NCBI RefSeq assembly: GCF_004924335.1 | Contig: NZ_CP024633.1 | Coordinates: 1,116,001 to 1,180,000, forward strand | Direction of reading: 5' to 3' | From: Mycobacteroides salmoniphilum | GTDB taxonomy: Bacteria; Actinomycetota; Actinomycetes; Mycobacteriales; Mycobacteriaceae | DNA length: 64,000 nucleotides | Part shown: piece after piece, positions 16,690-25,772 of the stretch | Layout: the number at the start of each line of letters is the position of its first letter | Position numbering within the stretch: the first letter of the stretch is position 1 | The notes under the pieces: generated by a model | What the model was told of the DNA's origin: nothing | The model's database searches: none | What the model saw: the letters and a program-made list of their open reading frames with translations, nothing else | Made by a program: the position numbers and the translations under genes

Positions 16690-17112
16690 ATGCTGACCGG
16701 AGCGCGCCGCACCCGTGGCCGTGGTCGGCTGTGGCTTGTCGCGGTCCTGGTGGCCATGGTCGCGAGTCTGCCGGTTTTGCATTGCGCTTCCGCCGGTCAC
16801 GGCGGCGCCGAGGCGCCGCACCATCAAGCAACGCACGCCGCGCTCCAGGGGCACGGGCCGTCGGCTACGCATGCGCACCTCGACAACGCGGTGCATCAGA
16901 TGGCATGCCAGACCGTGGACGGGCTGGTTGGGCTGACCCGGAGCCATAATCCATTGCGGATTCTTTTCGTGCTGGCCGCGTTTGCTCTCGCCGCCCTGGT
17001 GTTCCAGCCCGTGGCTGCGCATCTCTCGCGCGGTCCACCACGTGCCGCCGGCTATCACGGGGCCCGAACGGGTCGCGACATTCTCACCGATCTCTGCGTC
17101 ATTCGGCGCTGA
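16690..17112 (+). CDS. lpqS: LpqS-like copper-regulon exported protein
   Basis: The product has 140 residues. The N-terminal Arg-rich leader and hydrophobic stretch end in PVLHCAS, a weak lipobox, so lipidation is likely but not certain. The mature part is His-rich ([20 protein letters not shown]), suitable for copper binding, followed by a membrane helix (about 92-112) and a C-terminal [16 protein letters not shown], which matches the end of M. tuberculosis LpqS. The RicR operator and the downstream cysK2 confirm the identity. The function in copper resistance is unknown. Confidence 0.85.
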   Translation: MLTGARRTRGRGRLWLVAVLVAMVASLPVLHCASAGHGGAEAPHHQATHAALQGHGPSATHAHLDNAVHQMACQTVDGLVGLTRSHNPLRILFVLAAFALAALVFQPVAAHLSRGPPRAAGYHGARTGRDILTDLCVIRR

Positions 17113-17204
17113 TCGGCTCGTCGGGCAAAGCGGAGTTCCGCCATGCCCATACGCCGTCATCAGCTTCCCGGCCGCCGCGTGCGGCCCTCACGCAGGGATT
17201 CTCC

Positions 17205-18305
17205 ATGAACAACAGCATTGCTCTGTCATCTCGTCGTAGCTGCACTCACTTGGGGCCCAAGTTCCATGACCCCAACACTTTGGTGGGCAACACCCCGGTG
17301 TTATGGGTGTCGGAGCCGTTCGCAACGCCGGGCACCGGCTTCTGGGCCAAGCTCGAAGGGCATAACCCCAACGGCATGAAGGACCGGCCCGCGCTACACA
17401 TGATCGAACAGGCCCGCGCGCGCGGGGAACTCAAGCCCGGCGCCATGATCGTCGAATCGACCAGCGGAACACTGGGGTTGGGGCTGGCCCTGGCCGGAAT
17501 CATCTATCGGCACCCGGTCACCCTCGTCACCGATCCGGGCTTGGAGCCGATCGTGAGCAGCATGCTGACGGCCTACGGTGCGCGGGTGGTCACTGTGACC
17601 GAGCCGCATCCGATCGGAGGCTGGCAGCAGGCACGTAAGGATCGCGTCGCCGAAATACTTGCCGCCGAAACGGATTCATGGTGCCCCGACCAATATCAGA
17701 ACCCTGACAATGTGGATGCCTACCGCGGGCTCGCGGAGGAACTGATCGATCAGCTGGGAACCGTCGACACCCTGGTCTGCTCGGTGGGAACCGGTGGGCA
17801 CTCCTCGGGTGTGGGACGTGTACTGCGGGAACATAATCCGAATCTGCGACTGGTGGGTGTCGACACCGTTGGCTCCACCATCTTCGGGCAGCCTGCCAGC
17901 TCGCGGCTGATGCGTGGCCTCGGGTCGAGCATCTACCCGGGCAATGTCGACTACCCCGCGTTCGACGAAGCCCATTGGGTCGCGCCGAATGAGGCCGTCT
18001 GGGCGGCCCGGACTCTGGCCTCCAGCTACCATGCCAGCGGTGGATGGAGCGTCGGGTCGGTGGCGTTGGTCGCGGGGTGGGTAGCGCGGACATCGGCGCC
18101 CGAATCGCGCGTCGCCGCTATCTTCCCCGACGGCCCGATGCGCTACCACGGCACGATTTACGATGACGATTACTGCCGCGACCACGATCTGCTGGACCGC
18201 CCACCGGCGCAGGATCCCGATGTGATCGACGATCCGTCGGATCGGGTGGTAGACCGCTGGACCAGGCTGAACCATGTGATCGACCCGATAGGGAGGAGGG
18301 CGTGA
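17205..18305 (+). CDS. cysK2: CysK2-type PLP enzyme (S-sulfocysteine synthase)
   Basis: The product has 366 residues. It is a PLP-dependent beta-replacement enzyme of the cysteine synthase fold. The probable PLP lysine is K59 in [14 protein letters not shown], and the substrate loop [13 protein letters not shown] and phosphate-binding VGTGGHSSG follow. M. tuberculosis CysK2 (Rv0848) makes S-sulfocysteine from O-phosphoserine and thiosulfate. The gene follows lpqS by 92 bp and overlaps the MFS start by 4 bp, as in the Rv0847-Rv0849 copper-regulon order. It links sulfur metabolism to the copper response. Confidence 0.93.
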   Translation: MNNSIALSSRRSCTHLGPKFHDPNTLVGNTPVLWVSEPFATPGTGFWAKLEGHNPNGMKDRPALHMIEQARARGELKPGAMIVESTSGTLGLGLALAGIIYRHPVTLVTDPGLEPIVSSMLTAYGARVVTVTEPHPIGGWQQARKDRVAEILAAETDSWCPDQYQNPDNVDAYRGLAEELIDQLGTVDTLVCSVGTGGHSSGVGRVLREHNPNLRLVGVDTVGSTIFGQPASSRLMRGLGSSIYPGNVDYPAFDEAHWVAPNEAVWAARTLASSYHASGGWSVGSVALVAGWVARTSAPESRVAAIFPDGPMRYHGTIYDDDYCRDHDLLDRPPAQDPDVIDDPSDRVVDRWTRLNHVIDPIGRRA

Positions 18306-19567
18306 TCCAAACCTTGCGCCAGTTCCGATCTTTCGATCGTCCCAGCCAGATCCTGATGGTGAACCAATTCGCCATCAACGTCGGCTTCTACATGCTGATG
18401 CCGTACCTCGCCGGGTACCTTGCCGGGCCACTGGGTTTGGCGGCGTGGATGGTGGGGCTGGTGCTGGGTGTCCGAAACTTCTCCCAGCAGGGCATGTTTC
18501 TGGTCGGCGGCACCCTGGCCGACAGGTTCGGGTACAAGCCGCTGATCGTGGCCGGATGTCTCTTACGCGTCGCCGGATTCCTGATGTTGGCCTTTGTCGG
18601 CTCCCTACCGGCGATATTGATCGCCTCGGCGGCAACGGGTTTCGCGGGTGCACTATTCAATCCCGCGGTGCGTGCCTACCTGGCGGCGGATTCGGGGGAG
18701 CGCCGGGTGGAGGCGTTCGCGGTCTTCAACGTCTTTTACCAGGCGGGAATCCTCTTCGGGCCGATCGTCGGTCTGGCATTGACAGCGTGGGATTTCAGGA
18801 TCACGTGTGCGGTCGCCGCAGCGGTTTTCGCGGTCCTGACGGTGATCCAATTGATGGCCCTGCCGTCGAACCGCGTCGAGCAGGACGTAGACAGGCAGCC
18901 CGTGCTCGCCGACTGGCGCTCGGTGGTGTCCAACAAGGCCTTCCTGTTGTTCTCCGGCGCCATGATCGGCTCGTACGTGCTGACATTCCAGGTGTACCTG
19001 GCGTTGCCATTCCAAGCGGCACTGCTGACCAGCGACAAGAAATCCGAAACGGTTTTGGTGACAAGCATCTTCGTGGTGTCCGGGCTGGTGGCCATCGCCG
19101 GCCAGGTGCGGCTTACGGGCTGGTTGTCCGCGCGGTTCGGTCCCAGCCGCAGCCTGGTGCTCGGGATGCTGGTCATCGCGGCAGCCTTTGTGCCGCTGAT
19201 GCTGATGCCGACGACCGCGGCCGGATCGGTCCCTGCGATCACTGCGCTGCTGCTGGCGGCGGCCCTGCTGGCCGTGGGTACCATCGCGACCTTCCCCTTC
19301 GAGATGGACACCGTGGTCCGGTTGGCGGATAACCGGCTGATTGCCACTCACTACGGGCTGTACAACACGATCGTCGGTGTCGGCATTCTGGCGGGGAATC
19401 TCCTGACCGGCTCGATATTCGGCTATACCCAGCAGCACGGTAAGCCCGCCCTGTTGTGGGTATCGCTCACCGGCATTGGACTGGTGTGTGCGGCGGCATT
19501 GTTCGCCTTGCGACGGGCGGGGCTCCTCGACCGGGGTAGCAAAGTGGCGCCGGCTGCCCGTCCCTGA
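18302..19567 (+). CDS. MFS transporter of the copper locus (Rv0849-like)
   Basis: The product has 421 residues with about twelve hydrophobic segments. The MFS motif between helices 2 and 3 is seen as [13 protein letters not shown]. It starts at GTG 18302, overlapping the cysK2 stop, with GGAGGAGGG directly before it. Synteny with Rv0849 places it in the RicR copper regulon. The substrate is unknown; export of a copper-linked siderophore-like or thiol product is a guess. Confidence 0.9.
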   Translation: MIQTLRQFRSFDRPSQILMVNQFAINVGFYMLMPYLAGYLAGPLGLAAWMVGLVLGVRNFSQQGMFLVGGTLADRFGYKPLIVAGCLLRVAGFLMLAFVGSLPAILIASAATGFAGALFNPAVRAYLAADSGERRVEAFAVFNVFYQAGILFGPIVGLALTAWDFRITCAVAAAVFAVLTVIQLMALPSNRVEQDVDRQPVLADWRSVVSNKAFLLFSGAMIGSYVLTFQVYLALPFQAALLTSDKKSETVLVTSIFVVSGLVAIAGQVRLTGWLSARFGPSRSLVLGMLVIAAAFVPLMLMPTTAAGSVPAITALLLAAALLAVGTIATFPFEMDTVVRLADNRLIATHYGLYNTIVGVGILAGNLLTGSIFGYTQQHGKPALLWVSLTGIGLVCAAALFALRRAGLLDRGSKVAPAARP

Positions 19568-19583
19568 GTAGTTTGTGGAGGCC

Positions 19584-21356
19584 ATGACCTCCCCTGCGAA
19601 AGCCATCAACCTCGTCAATCTCGAGAACGTCTCGAAGTCATACGGCGTCAAGCCGTTGCTCTCGAACGTGAGTCTCGGGGTGCAAGCAGGAGACCGCATC
19701 GGAGTGGTGGGCCTCAACGGCGGAGGCAAGACCACGCTGCTGGAGGTACTCGCAGGTGTCGAGCCGGCGGATCAGGGCAGAGTGAGTCGCACCGGAGACC
19801 TGCGCCAAGCCGTCGTCACCCAGCGCGAGGACCTTGTCGGTGACACTGTGTTCGATGTCGTGATCGCGCCGCTTGGCGTCGACGAGCACGAGTGGGCCGG
19901 GGATGCACGGATCCGTTCGATTCTCGACGGGCTTGGAGTGGCGGCCCTCGGCCTCGACAGACGGGTGGACCAGCTCTCCGGCGGCCAGCGGCGCCGGGTC
20001 GGGCTCGCCGCCGCACTCGTTCGCGATCTTGATCTGTTGATTCTTGACGAGCCGACGAACCACCTGGACGTCGAAGGCGTGCAGTGGCTGGCTGAGCACC
20101 TCCTAGCGCGGCGCACCGCGCTGGTGGTCGTGACGCACGATCGGTGGTTCCTGGACACCGTCGCCACTCGTACCTGGGAGGTCGTCGACGGCAGCGTCGA
20201 ATCGTACGAGGGCGGATACGCGGACTGGACGTTCGCGCGTGCCGAACGCGGGCGGCAGGCCGACGCCGCCGAGGCACGACGCCGCAATCTCGCGCGCAAG
20301 GAGCTCGCCTGGTTGCGGCGCGGGCCACCCGCGCGCACGTCCAAGCCCCGGTACCGGATCGAGGCGGCCGAAGCCTTGATCGCGGATGTGCCGCCGCCGC
20401 GAGACTCGGTGGCGCTCAGCGCATTTGCGCGTCGCCGTCTGGGGCGAATCGTCATCGAGCTCGAGGATGCGACGGTAACGACACCCACCGGTGAGGAGCT
20501 GGTGAGTGATCTGACCTGGCGCCTGGCCCCAGGCGAGCGCATCGGCTTGGTGGGGGTCAACGGATCCGGGAAGACGACCCTGTTGCGCGTGCTCGCGGGC
20601 GCGGTGCCGCTGGCGGCCGGGCATCGCAAGGAAGGTAAGACGGTCAGCATCGGCTGGCTGCGCCAGGAGCTCGACGACCTGCCGGGGGACATTCGGGTGC
20701 TCGATGCGATCGAGGAGATCGCTCTGCGGATTGTGCTGGGCGACAAGGAAATGTCGGCTTCGCAGGTCGCCGAGATGCTCGGGTTCAGCCCGGCGCGTCA
20801 ACGCACCCCCGTAGGCGATCTCTCCGGTGGCGAGCGTCGCCGACTGCAGCTGACTCGTGTGCTGATGGCGGAGCCGAATGTGCTTCTTCTCGACGAGCCC
20901 ACCAATGACCTGGACATCGAAACCCTGCAGCAGGTGGAGGATCTGCTGGACGGCTGGGCAGGCACCCTGGTCGTGGTCAGCCACGATCGGTATCTCATCG
21001 AGCGGGTCTGTGATTCGACGTGGGCGCTATTGGGTGATGGCAAGCTGACCAACCTGCCCGGAGGCATCGAGGAATACCTGCGCCGGCATACCCCGTTGGC
21101 TGCCGCTCCTGTGAAAGTCGCATCGGATCGCGGCCGGGATGGCGCGGCACTGCGGAATGCACAGAAGGAGCTCGGCCGGCTCGAGCGGGCTGTTGTGAAG
21201 CTAGACGAACGCGAGGCCGTGCTGCACGAGAAGCTCGCCGAACATGCCACCGATCCGGACCGGGTGGTGACCCTGACCGCCGAGCTCAACGCCGTCGTCG
21301 CCGAGAAGGACGCGGCCGAGGTGCAGTGGATGGAGCTCGCCGGGGAGCTCGAGTAG
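19584..21356 (+). CDS. ABC-F family ATPase
   Basis: ABC-F proteins are soluble twin-ATPases that act on the ribosome, some giving antibiotic resistance. The first cassette has Walker A GLNGGGKTT, signature LSGGQRRR and Walker B LDLLILDEPTNHLD. The second has GVNGSGKTT, LSGGERRR and VLLLDEPTNDLD. The linker between them is rich in Arg (about residues 215-270). A C-terminal coiled coil (about 520-588) resembles the Uup type. There is no membrane domain. ATG 19584 follows GGAGG closely; a GTG at 19575 is possible. Whether it is a resistance or housekeeping member cannot be told. Confidence 0.92.
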   Translation: MTSPAKAINLVNLENVSKSYGVKPLLSNVSLGVQAGDRIGVVGLNGGGKTTLLEVLAGVEPADQGRVSRTGDLRQAVVTQREDLVGDTVFDVVIAPLGVDEHEWAGDARIRSILDGLGVAALGLDRRVDQLSGGQRRRVGLAAALVRDLDLLILDEPTNHLDVEGVQWLAEHLLARRTALVVVTHDRWFLDTVATRTWEVVDGSVESYEGGYADWTFARAERGRQADAAEARRRNLARKELAWLRRGPPARTSKPRYRIEAAEALIADVPPPRDSVALSAFARRRLGRIVIELEDATVTTPTGEELVSDLTWRLAPGERIGLVGVNGSGKTTLLRVLAGAVPLAAGHRKEGKTVSIGWLRQELDDLPGDIRVLDAIEEIALRIVLGDKEMSASQVAEMLGFSPARQRTPVGDLSGGERRRLQLTRVLMAEPNVLLLDEPTNDLDIETLQQVEDLLDGWAGTLVVVSHDRYLIERVCDSTWALLGDGKLTNLPGGIEEYLRRHTPLAAAPVKVASDRGRDGAALRNAQKELGRLERAVVKLDEREAVLHEKLAEHATDPDRVVTLTAELNAVVAEKDAAEVQWMELAGELE

Positions 21357-21394
21357 CTCCCGGTTCGGTCCTCAACAACTTGCTCATGAAAAAA

Positions 21395-21422
21395 GCGAGG
21401 GCAGTCATGTGACTGCCCTCGC
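21395..21422 (-). terminator. Intrinsic terminator for the minus-strand transcript
   Basis: A perfect 13-bp stem (GCGAGGGCAGTCA and its complement) with a 2-base loop is followed on the minus strand by six T residues. It ends a transcript that includes the small ORF at 21529. On the plus strand it lies 39 bp after the ABC-F stop but has no T tract there. Confidence 0.85.
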
Positions 21423-21528
21423 CTACAACTGGATGGGATGAGTGAGAATCATCCGGGGCTGGGCCCGGCATGCGATGCGCTACGCGCCTCGCCGATGCGT
21501 CCCCCCTCTGGGGTTCGCCTACCTGCCG

Positions 21529-21654
21529 TTATACGGCTAGCGGGAACCACTCATCGGTCTGCTCCGAGTTGTCGCCCTCAACCAGCATCTCGCCGCTGTA
21601 GATGGCTTCGAAGTCAATCTCGATGACCGTGGCACCGAATTCCTCGTTCGTCAT
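21529..21654 (-). CDS. Small acidic protein, unrecognised (41 residues)
   Basis: An ATG at 21654 opens a 41-codon frame beginning MTNEEFGATVIEIDFEAIYS and ending QTDEWFPLAV. It is strongly acidic with no cysteine, signal or membrane segment. About 106 bp follow before a strong terminator; this interval has several short hairpins (CCCC/GGGG, GGATGA/TCATCC), so the transcript may also act as a structured RNA. No Shine-Dalgarno sequence is evident, so translation could be leaderless. The rest of the interval 21357-21772 holds nothing else I can assign. I do not recognise the family. Confidence 0.5.
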   Translation of the reverse strand: MTNEEFGATVIEIDFEAIYSGEMLVEGDNSEQTDEWFPLAV

Positions 21655-21772
21655 GTACTGAACAGTAGGGGTCACTATTAAGAAATCATTGAGTCACGAA
21701 TCGGAAAAGTCTGGCAATTTTCGCTAGACGCATCGGCCCAGGTCATAGACCATGACCGGCCTTGCTGAACTC

Positions 21773-22294
21773 TTAAGAAAGCGGATTTGTGCCCTTGACG
21801 AGCACCCAGGCCGCGATCGCGCCCCCGATTCCGGCTATGACCAGCACCGATGAGACGGCTGCGGGCCACTCGTCGCGGTCAAAACGCCCGTCCACAGAGA
21901 TGCGTCCCGGGCCAAGCAGCAGCACCGCCAGCGCGGCGGCGGCGAGAATAAGGGGGAATTGCAGAGCGGGGCCGGATGGAAAGAGGTCGTTTCGCACTGA
22001 ATAGGTCTGGACTGCGGCGTAGAGCATCGAACCCAGCACGGCACTGGCGCCAAAGGGAGTGAGGAGTCCGGCGACCAGCATGGCGCCGCCGATGCTGTAG
22101 ATACCCGCGAGCACGCGTGCCGGCAGATCGGGATGCCCGACGATCGGCGATGAGCCGAGCTGTGTGAACTGGTCGGAGGCGAACACGATGTTCAACCCGT
22201 TCCAGCACAGCGTCACCCCCACCGCGACACGCAGGACCAAGAGTCCAATATCGTTGCGGGTCAAGGGATCGCTGTACTTGCTGGTGCTCGGCAC
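21773..22294 (-). CDS. DoxX family membrane protein
   Basis: DoxX-type proteins are small four-helix membrane proteins, in mycobacteria linked to redox defence with SodA and SseA. The 173-residue product shows four helices (about 17-35, 68-85, 90-105, 115-130, plus one at the C-terminus) and family segments VLRVAVGVTLCWNG and VAGLLTPFGASAVLGSML. It is divergent from the GT39-like gene with a 39-bp gap. No sodA or sseA is nearby, so its partner is unknown. Confidence 0.88.
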   Translation of the reverse strand: MPSTSKYSDPLTRNDIGLLVLRVAVGVTLCWNGLNIVFASDQFTQLGSSPIVGHPDLPARVLAGIYSIGGAMLVAGLLTPFGASAVLGSMLYAAVQTYSVRNDLFPSGPALQFPLILAAAALAVLLLGPGRISVDGRFDRDEWPAAVSSVLVIAGIGGAIAAWVLVKGTNPLS

Positions 22295-22333
22295 GGCGGA
22301 AGTCTATGGCATGGGGGCTATGGTGAATCCGCT

Positions 22334-23878
22334 ATGGCGGCGGTCAATTCCCGGTACGACGACGGCAACGACATTCCCGGCATACCGTCCGTGCGGGTCG
22401 CGCGCGCCGAGCTGACAGCGATCACCGCGATTACCGCCCTCGTGTTCGGCTGGGCCAGCAGGGGATACGGGTACTTCTTCGACGAGGCCTACTTCGTTGT
22501 TGCCGGACGCGACCACCTGTCCTGGGGATACTTCGATCAGCCCCCGCTGGTGCCGTTCATCGCGGGCCTGGCCGACAACATCGCGCCCGGGTCGTTGTGG
22601 GTGCTGCGCCTCGCCGCGACAGCGGCGGTGGCGATCGGGACGTTGATGTGCGGCTTGATCGCGGCGGAGCTCGGTGGGGGCCGCCTGACGCAGTCTCTGT
22701 CGGCGATCGCCTACGCCACCGCGATGTTCCAGATCCTGGCCCATTGGTTGCAGACGCCGGCCATCGATCCGGCGCTGTGGTCGGTGGTGTGCTGGCTGCT
22801 GGTGCGCTGGACCCGCGGCTTCCGGGAACTGCTGCCTGACGATCGGCTGCTGCTGTGGGCGGGAATCGTCACCGCGATCAGCATGCAGACCAAGTTCCTC
22901 ATTCCGGCGCTCTGGCTTGCGGTGCTGCTGTGCGCGGTCGTACTCGGGCCGCGCGCGCTGCTGCGCCGTCGGCAATTGTGGACCGGGGGGGCTGTTGCCG
23001 TCGTGGCCACCGTCCCGACCCTCATCTGGCAGGCCACCCACGGGTGGCCGTACCTGGGGATGGCCGGGATCGTGGCGGCGGAGTCCGAACGTGGAGCGGC
23101 GCTGTTGGGAGGCATGCTCGTCGGTTCCGTGTTCCTCGGACTGGTGCTGCTGCTGGCCGGGATTGTGGCGCTGTTGGCGGCGCCGTCACTGCGGCCCTAT
23201 CGGTACCTGGGGGCGGCTGCGGTGTTGGTGGGGGCATTGATGTTCGCGACCCATGGACGTGCGTACTACGCCATGGGGTTGTACGCCTTGCTGATTGCCG
23301 CGGGCGCGGTGGGGCTTTCCCGCTGGCGTCCTCCTCGGCCCGCGGTGCGGGGTGTGGTCTACGCACTCTTCGGGTTGGTGACGGCCGCATCGGTGATCAT
23401 GGCGATCATCAGGCTGCCCATCGTGTCCGAATCGGCTGCCGCGCGCTGGTTTTCCTGGGCCGGTGCCATGGGGCCAACGATGCTCGTCGGCGGCGATCAC
23501 TCCACGGAGGGCCTGCGCCAGGTGGCCCGCGACACCTACGATGCGATGCCGCCGAACGTACGCGACCGTACGGCTCTGGTGCTGCAGATCTACCCCATGG
23601 CCGCCGCCTATGACGTCGAGGCGGGACGTGAGGGGCACTCCCGTGCCTACAGTTTCCACCGTGGGTACTACTACTTCGGGGCGCCGCCGGATTCCATGAC
23701 GGACATGATGTACATCGGCGTCGACGATCCGGATCCCACACTTGCTCAAGGCTTCTTGGGGGTGCAGCGGATCGAACTGTTACATGCCCCCGACGAGGAC
23801 GAGGCACATGTCTATCGCTACTACGGCAGAATTACGCCGTGGCAACAGCTGTGGGACACCTGGCGCACCTACAAGTAG
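22334..23878 (+). CDS. GT39-like (PMT-fold) membrane glycosyltransferase
   Basis: The product has 514 residues with eleven or so hydrophobic segments. The first extracytoplasmic loop holds YGYFFDEAYFVVAGRDHL, the acidic DE motif of PMT/ArnT-type enzymes that use polyprenyl-phosphate sugars. A soluble C-terminal domain (about 360-514) follows the last helix. These enzymes glycosylate proteins or envelope glycans on the outer side of the membrane. It is distinct in sequence from the conserved mycobacterial Pmt, and the acceptor is unknown. The wax-synthase-like gene follows by 7 bp, so they may be one operon. Confidence 0.85.
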   Translation: MAAVNSRYDDGNDIPGIPSVRVARAELTAITAITALVFGWASRGYGYFFDEAYFVVAGRDHLSWGYFDQPPLVPFIAGLADNIAPGSLWVLRLAATAAVAIGTLMCGLIAAELGGGRLTQSLSAIAYATAMFQILAHWLQTPAIDPALWSVVCWLLVRWTRGFRELLPDDRLLLWAGIVTAISMQTKFLIPALWLAVLLCAVVLGPRALLRRRQLWTGGAVAVVATVPTLIWQATHGWPYLGMAGIVAAESERGAALLGGMLVGSVFLGLVLLLAGIVALLAAPSLRPYRYLGAAAVLVGALMFATHGRAYYAMGLYALLIAAGAVGLSRWRPPRPAVRGVVYALFGLVTAASVIMAIIRLPIVSESAAARWFSWAGAMGPTMLVGGDHSTEGLRQVARDTYDAMPPNVRDRTALVLQIYPMAAAYDVEAGREGHSRAYSFHRGYYYFGAPPDSMTDMMYIGVDDPDPTLAQGFLGVQRIELLHAPDEDEAHVYRYYGRITPWQQLWDTWRTYK

Positions 23879-23885
23879 GCGGCGT

Positions 23886-25253
23886 ATGACAATGTTCAAT
23901 GGTCTTCGCGCAAGCGGCTCATCCGTCGAACAGATGGAGCCCCGCGACGCCCAGATGTACTGGATGTCGACGAGGATCCCGAACGATCAGTTCCTGTTGT
24001 TCTGCTTCGACTCGCCGACAGACGATGTCGACGCCGTGCGGGAGACGATCGCCGAACGTGCGACCCACATCGCGGATCTGCGCGTGCGGGCCGCCGACGT
24101 CGCCGGACACCTTGACTACCCGTACTGGGCGCCGCGCGACGAATCCCAGGTGCCCTTGACCGTGCACGCGCTGCCGGAGTCCAGCTGGCCGCAGTGTCGC
24201 GCCGCGATCGCGGCGCTGCTCACGAGCACCGTCAACGTCCGTGAAAGCCCTTGGCATCTACATCTTTTTCCTGAGGTGCATGGCGCGCCGCAGACATCGG
24301 GCCGGGCGCTCGTCGCAGTACTGCAGGTATCGCACGCGTTGGCCGACGGACGACGGGCCACCGCTGCGGCGCGGGCCTTGTTCGGCGATGACGTGGCGGT
24401 GGGCGGCGCGTTACCGGACGTGCCTGGGTATGCGGCGCTGCGCGGGCTGGCAGGTTTTCCGGTGCAGTTGGGTCGGCTGCTGAGCGCGAGCCGCGCTGGG
24501 TACCTGGCTTACCGTCAGCAGCAAGAGCTCGTCGAGGTGGGCGAGCTGGAGCCCGAACCGCAAGGTTTCCCGCTGATTTCGCTCAATGCCCGGCCCGATG
24601 AGCACCGGGAGATCCGGATGATCGTGCGGCCGCGCGACGAACTTCGCACCGACGACATCAGTGTCACCGTCGCCGTTCTGACGGCGATAGGTACGGCGCT
24701 GCCGCAGTATCTGCGTGATCACGGTCAGTGGGTTCCGGACAGGCTGGGCGCAGAGGTGACCGTCGCAGAGTCCGGGGAATCTGTGGCACGCAACAACTTC
24801 CGCAATGTCGGAGTCGACCTGTGTTGGGGCGAGCCGGAGGTACGCACCCGTGCCCGGCGGATCTCGGACGGCATTGACAGCAGGCGCCGTCGTGCTACGC
24901 ACCCGGTGCTGGTCGCACAACGCGCCGGTGGTGCGGCACTGCCTGCACCGATGATGTGGCTGGGTGTCAACGCCTTCAACACCGATCTCATCCCGCCCAC
25001 CGTGGCGGGCAACACCGTGGTGTCAAGCGTGGTTCGTGGCGCGGCCGATCTGACTCTCGCCGGTGGGCGCGTGGTGTTCACCGCGGGGTTCCCGGCGCTG
25101 TCGCCGGTGATGGGCCTGACCCATGGGGTGCACGGGATCGGCGACACCGTGACGGTAAGCGTGCACACCAGTGCCTCGGTGATGCCCGATGCCGATCACT
25201 ATGAGAGCCTGCTGGCCGCCGCCCTCACTGAGGTATCTCGCCAACTGCGATGA
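23886..25253 (+). CDS. Wax ester synthase / DGAT-like acyltransferase
   Basis: The product has 455 residues. The condensation-like fold has the WS/DGAT active-site motif in altered form: SHALADG at about residue 151, where the family has HHxxxDG. The second histidine and the DG are kept and are the catalytic ones in the family; the first is replaced by serine. The C-terminal DUF1298-type segment (NVGVDLCWGEPE, then MWLGVNAFNTDLIPP) is present. It may make triacylglycerol or wax esters or may be a divergent acyltransferase. ATG 23886 is in the gap after the GT39-like gene; an ATG two codons on is equally possible. Confidence 0.75.
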   Translation: MTMFNGLRASGSSVEQMEPRDAQMYWMSTRIPNDQFLLFCFDSPTDDVDAVRETIAERATHIADLRVRAADVAGHLDYPYWAPRDESQVPLTVHALPESSWPQCRAAIAALLTSTVNVRESPWHLHLFPEVHGAPQTSGRALVAVLQVSHALADGRRATAAARALFGDDVAVGGALPDVPGYAALRGLAGFPVQLGRLLSASRAGYLAYRQQQELVEVGELEPEPQGFPLISLNARPDEHREIRMIVRPRDELRTDDISVTVAVLTAIGTALPQYLRDHGQWVPDRLGAEVTVAESGESVARNNFRNVGVDLCWGEPEVRTRARRISDGIDSRRRRATHPVLVAQRAGGAALPAPMMWLGVNAFNTDLIPPTVAGNTVVSSVVRGAADLTLAGGRVVFTAGFPALSPVMGLTHGVHGIGDTVTVSVHTSASVMPDADHYESLLAAALTEVSRQLR

Positions 25254-25283
25254 GTTTTCTTATCGCCGCGAGTCGATACCGAT

Positions 25284-25772
25284 ATGCCGACGATTACCCC
25301 TTGCCTCTGGTTCGACACCCGCGCCGAAGAGGCCGCCAACTTCTATGTGTCCGTGTTTCCGAACTCCCGGATCCACGAGGTCACCCACTACGGGCCGAAC
25401 ACTCCCATGCCGGAGGGCACGGTGCTCACCGTCGAGTTCGAGCTCGACGGACAGCGGTACTCCGCCCTGAACGGCGGACCCCTATTCACCTTCGATGAGG
25501 CGATCTCCTTTCAGATCGACTGCGGATCGCAGGAGGAGGTCGACCGCTACTGGGAGGCGCTCACGGCGGACGGGGGAGAAGAGTCCCAATGGGGTTGGCT
25601 CAAGGACAAATTCGGAGTCTCCTGGCAGGTGGTCTCACGCGAGCTGATCGACCTGATTTTCCACTCCGATCCCGTGACCGGTAACGCAGCGATGCAGGCC
25701 ATGATGACCATGCGCAAGCTCGATCTGGCTGTCGCCCGAGAGGCGGTGGCCGCGGCGCGGGCTGGGTCTTAG
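25284..25772 (+). CDS. PhnB-like VOC family protein
   Basis: The product has 162 residues with the PhnB/DUF1338-like VOC pattern: ITPCLWFDTRAEEAANFYVS, FELDGQRYSALNGGP, and WGWLKDKFGVSWQVVSREL. Such proteins are often misannotated as 3-demethylubiquinone methyltransferases; no methyltransferase motif is present. Its stop overlaps the stop of the convergent Gly-rich gene by 4 bp. The function is unknown. Confidence 0.9.
   Translation: MPTITPCLWFDTRAEEAANFYVSVFPNSRIHEVTHYGPNTPMPEGTVLTVEFELDGQRYSALNGGPLFTFDEAISFQIDCGSQEEVDRYWEALTADGGEESQWGWLKDKFGVSWQVVSRELIDLIFHSDPVTGNAAMQAMMTMRKLDLAVAREAVAAARAGS

Noticed and set aside
18653..20984. Several 300-residue open frames antisense to the MFS and ABC-F genes
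   Set aside because: Composition is that of complementary-strand shadows (Arg/His/Gln-rich); the sense genes have clear motifs.
21395..21528. tmRNA, 6C RNA or tRNA in the structured interval after the ABC-F gene
   Set aside because: No CCA end, T-arm or tag-peptide frame, and no second C-rich loop that would define 6C RNA; kept only as a possible structured transcript.
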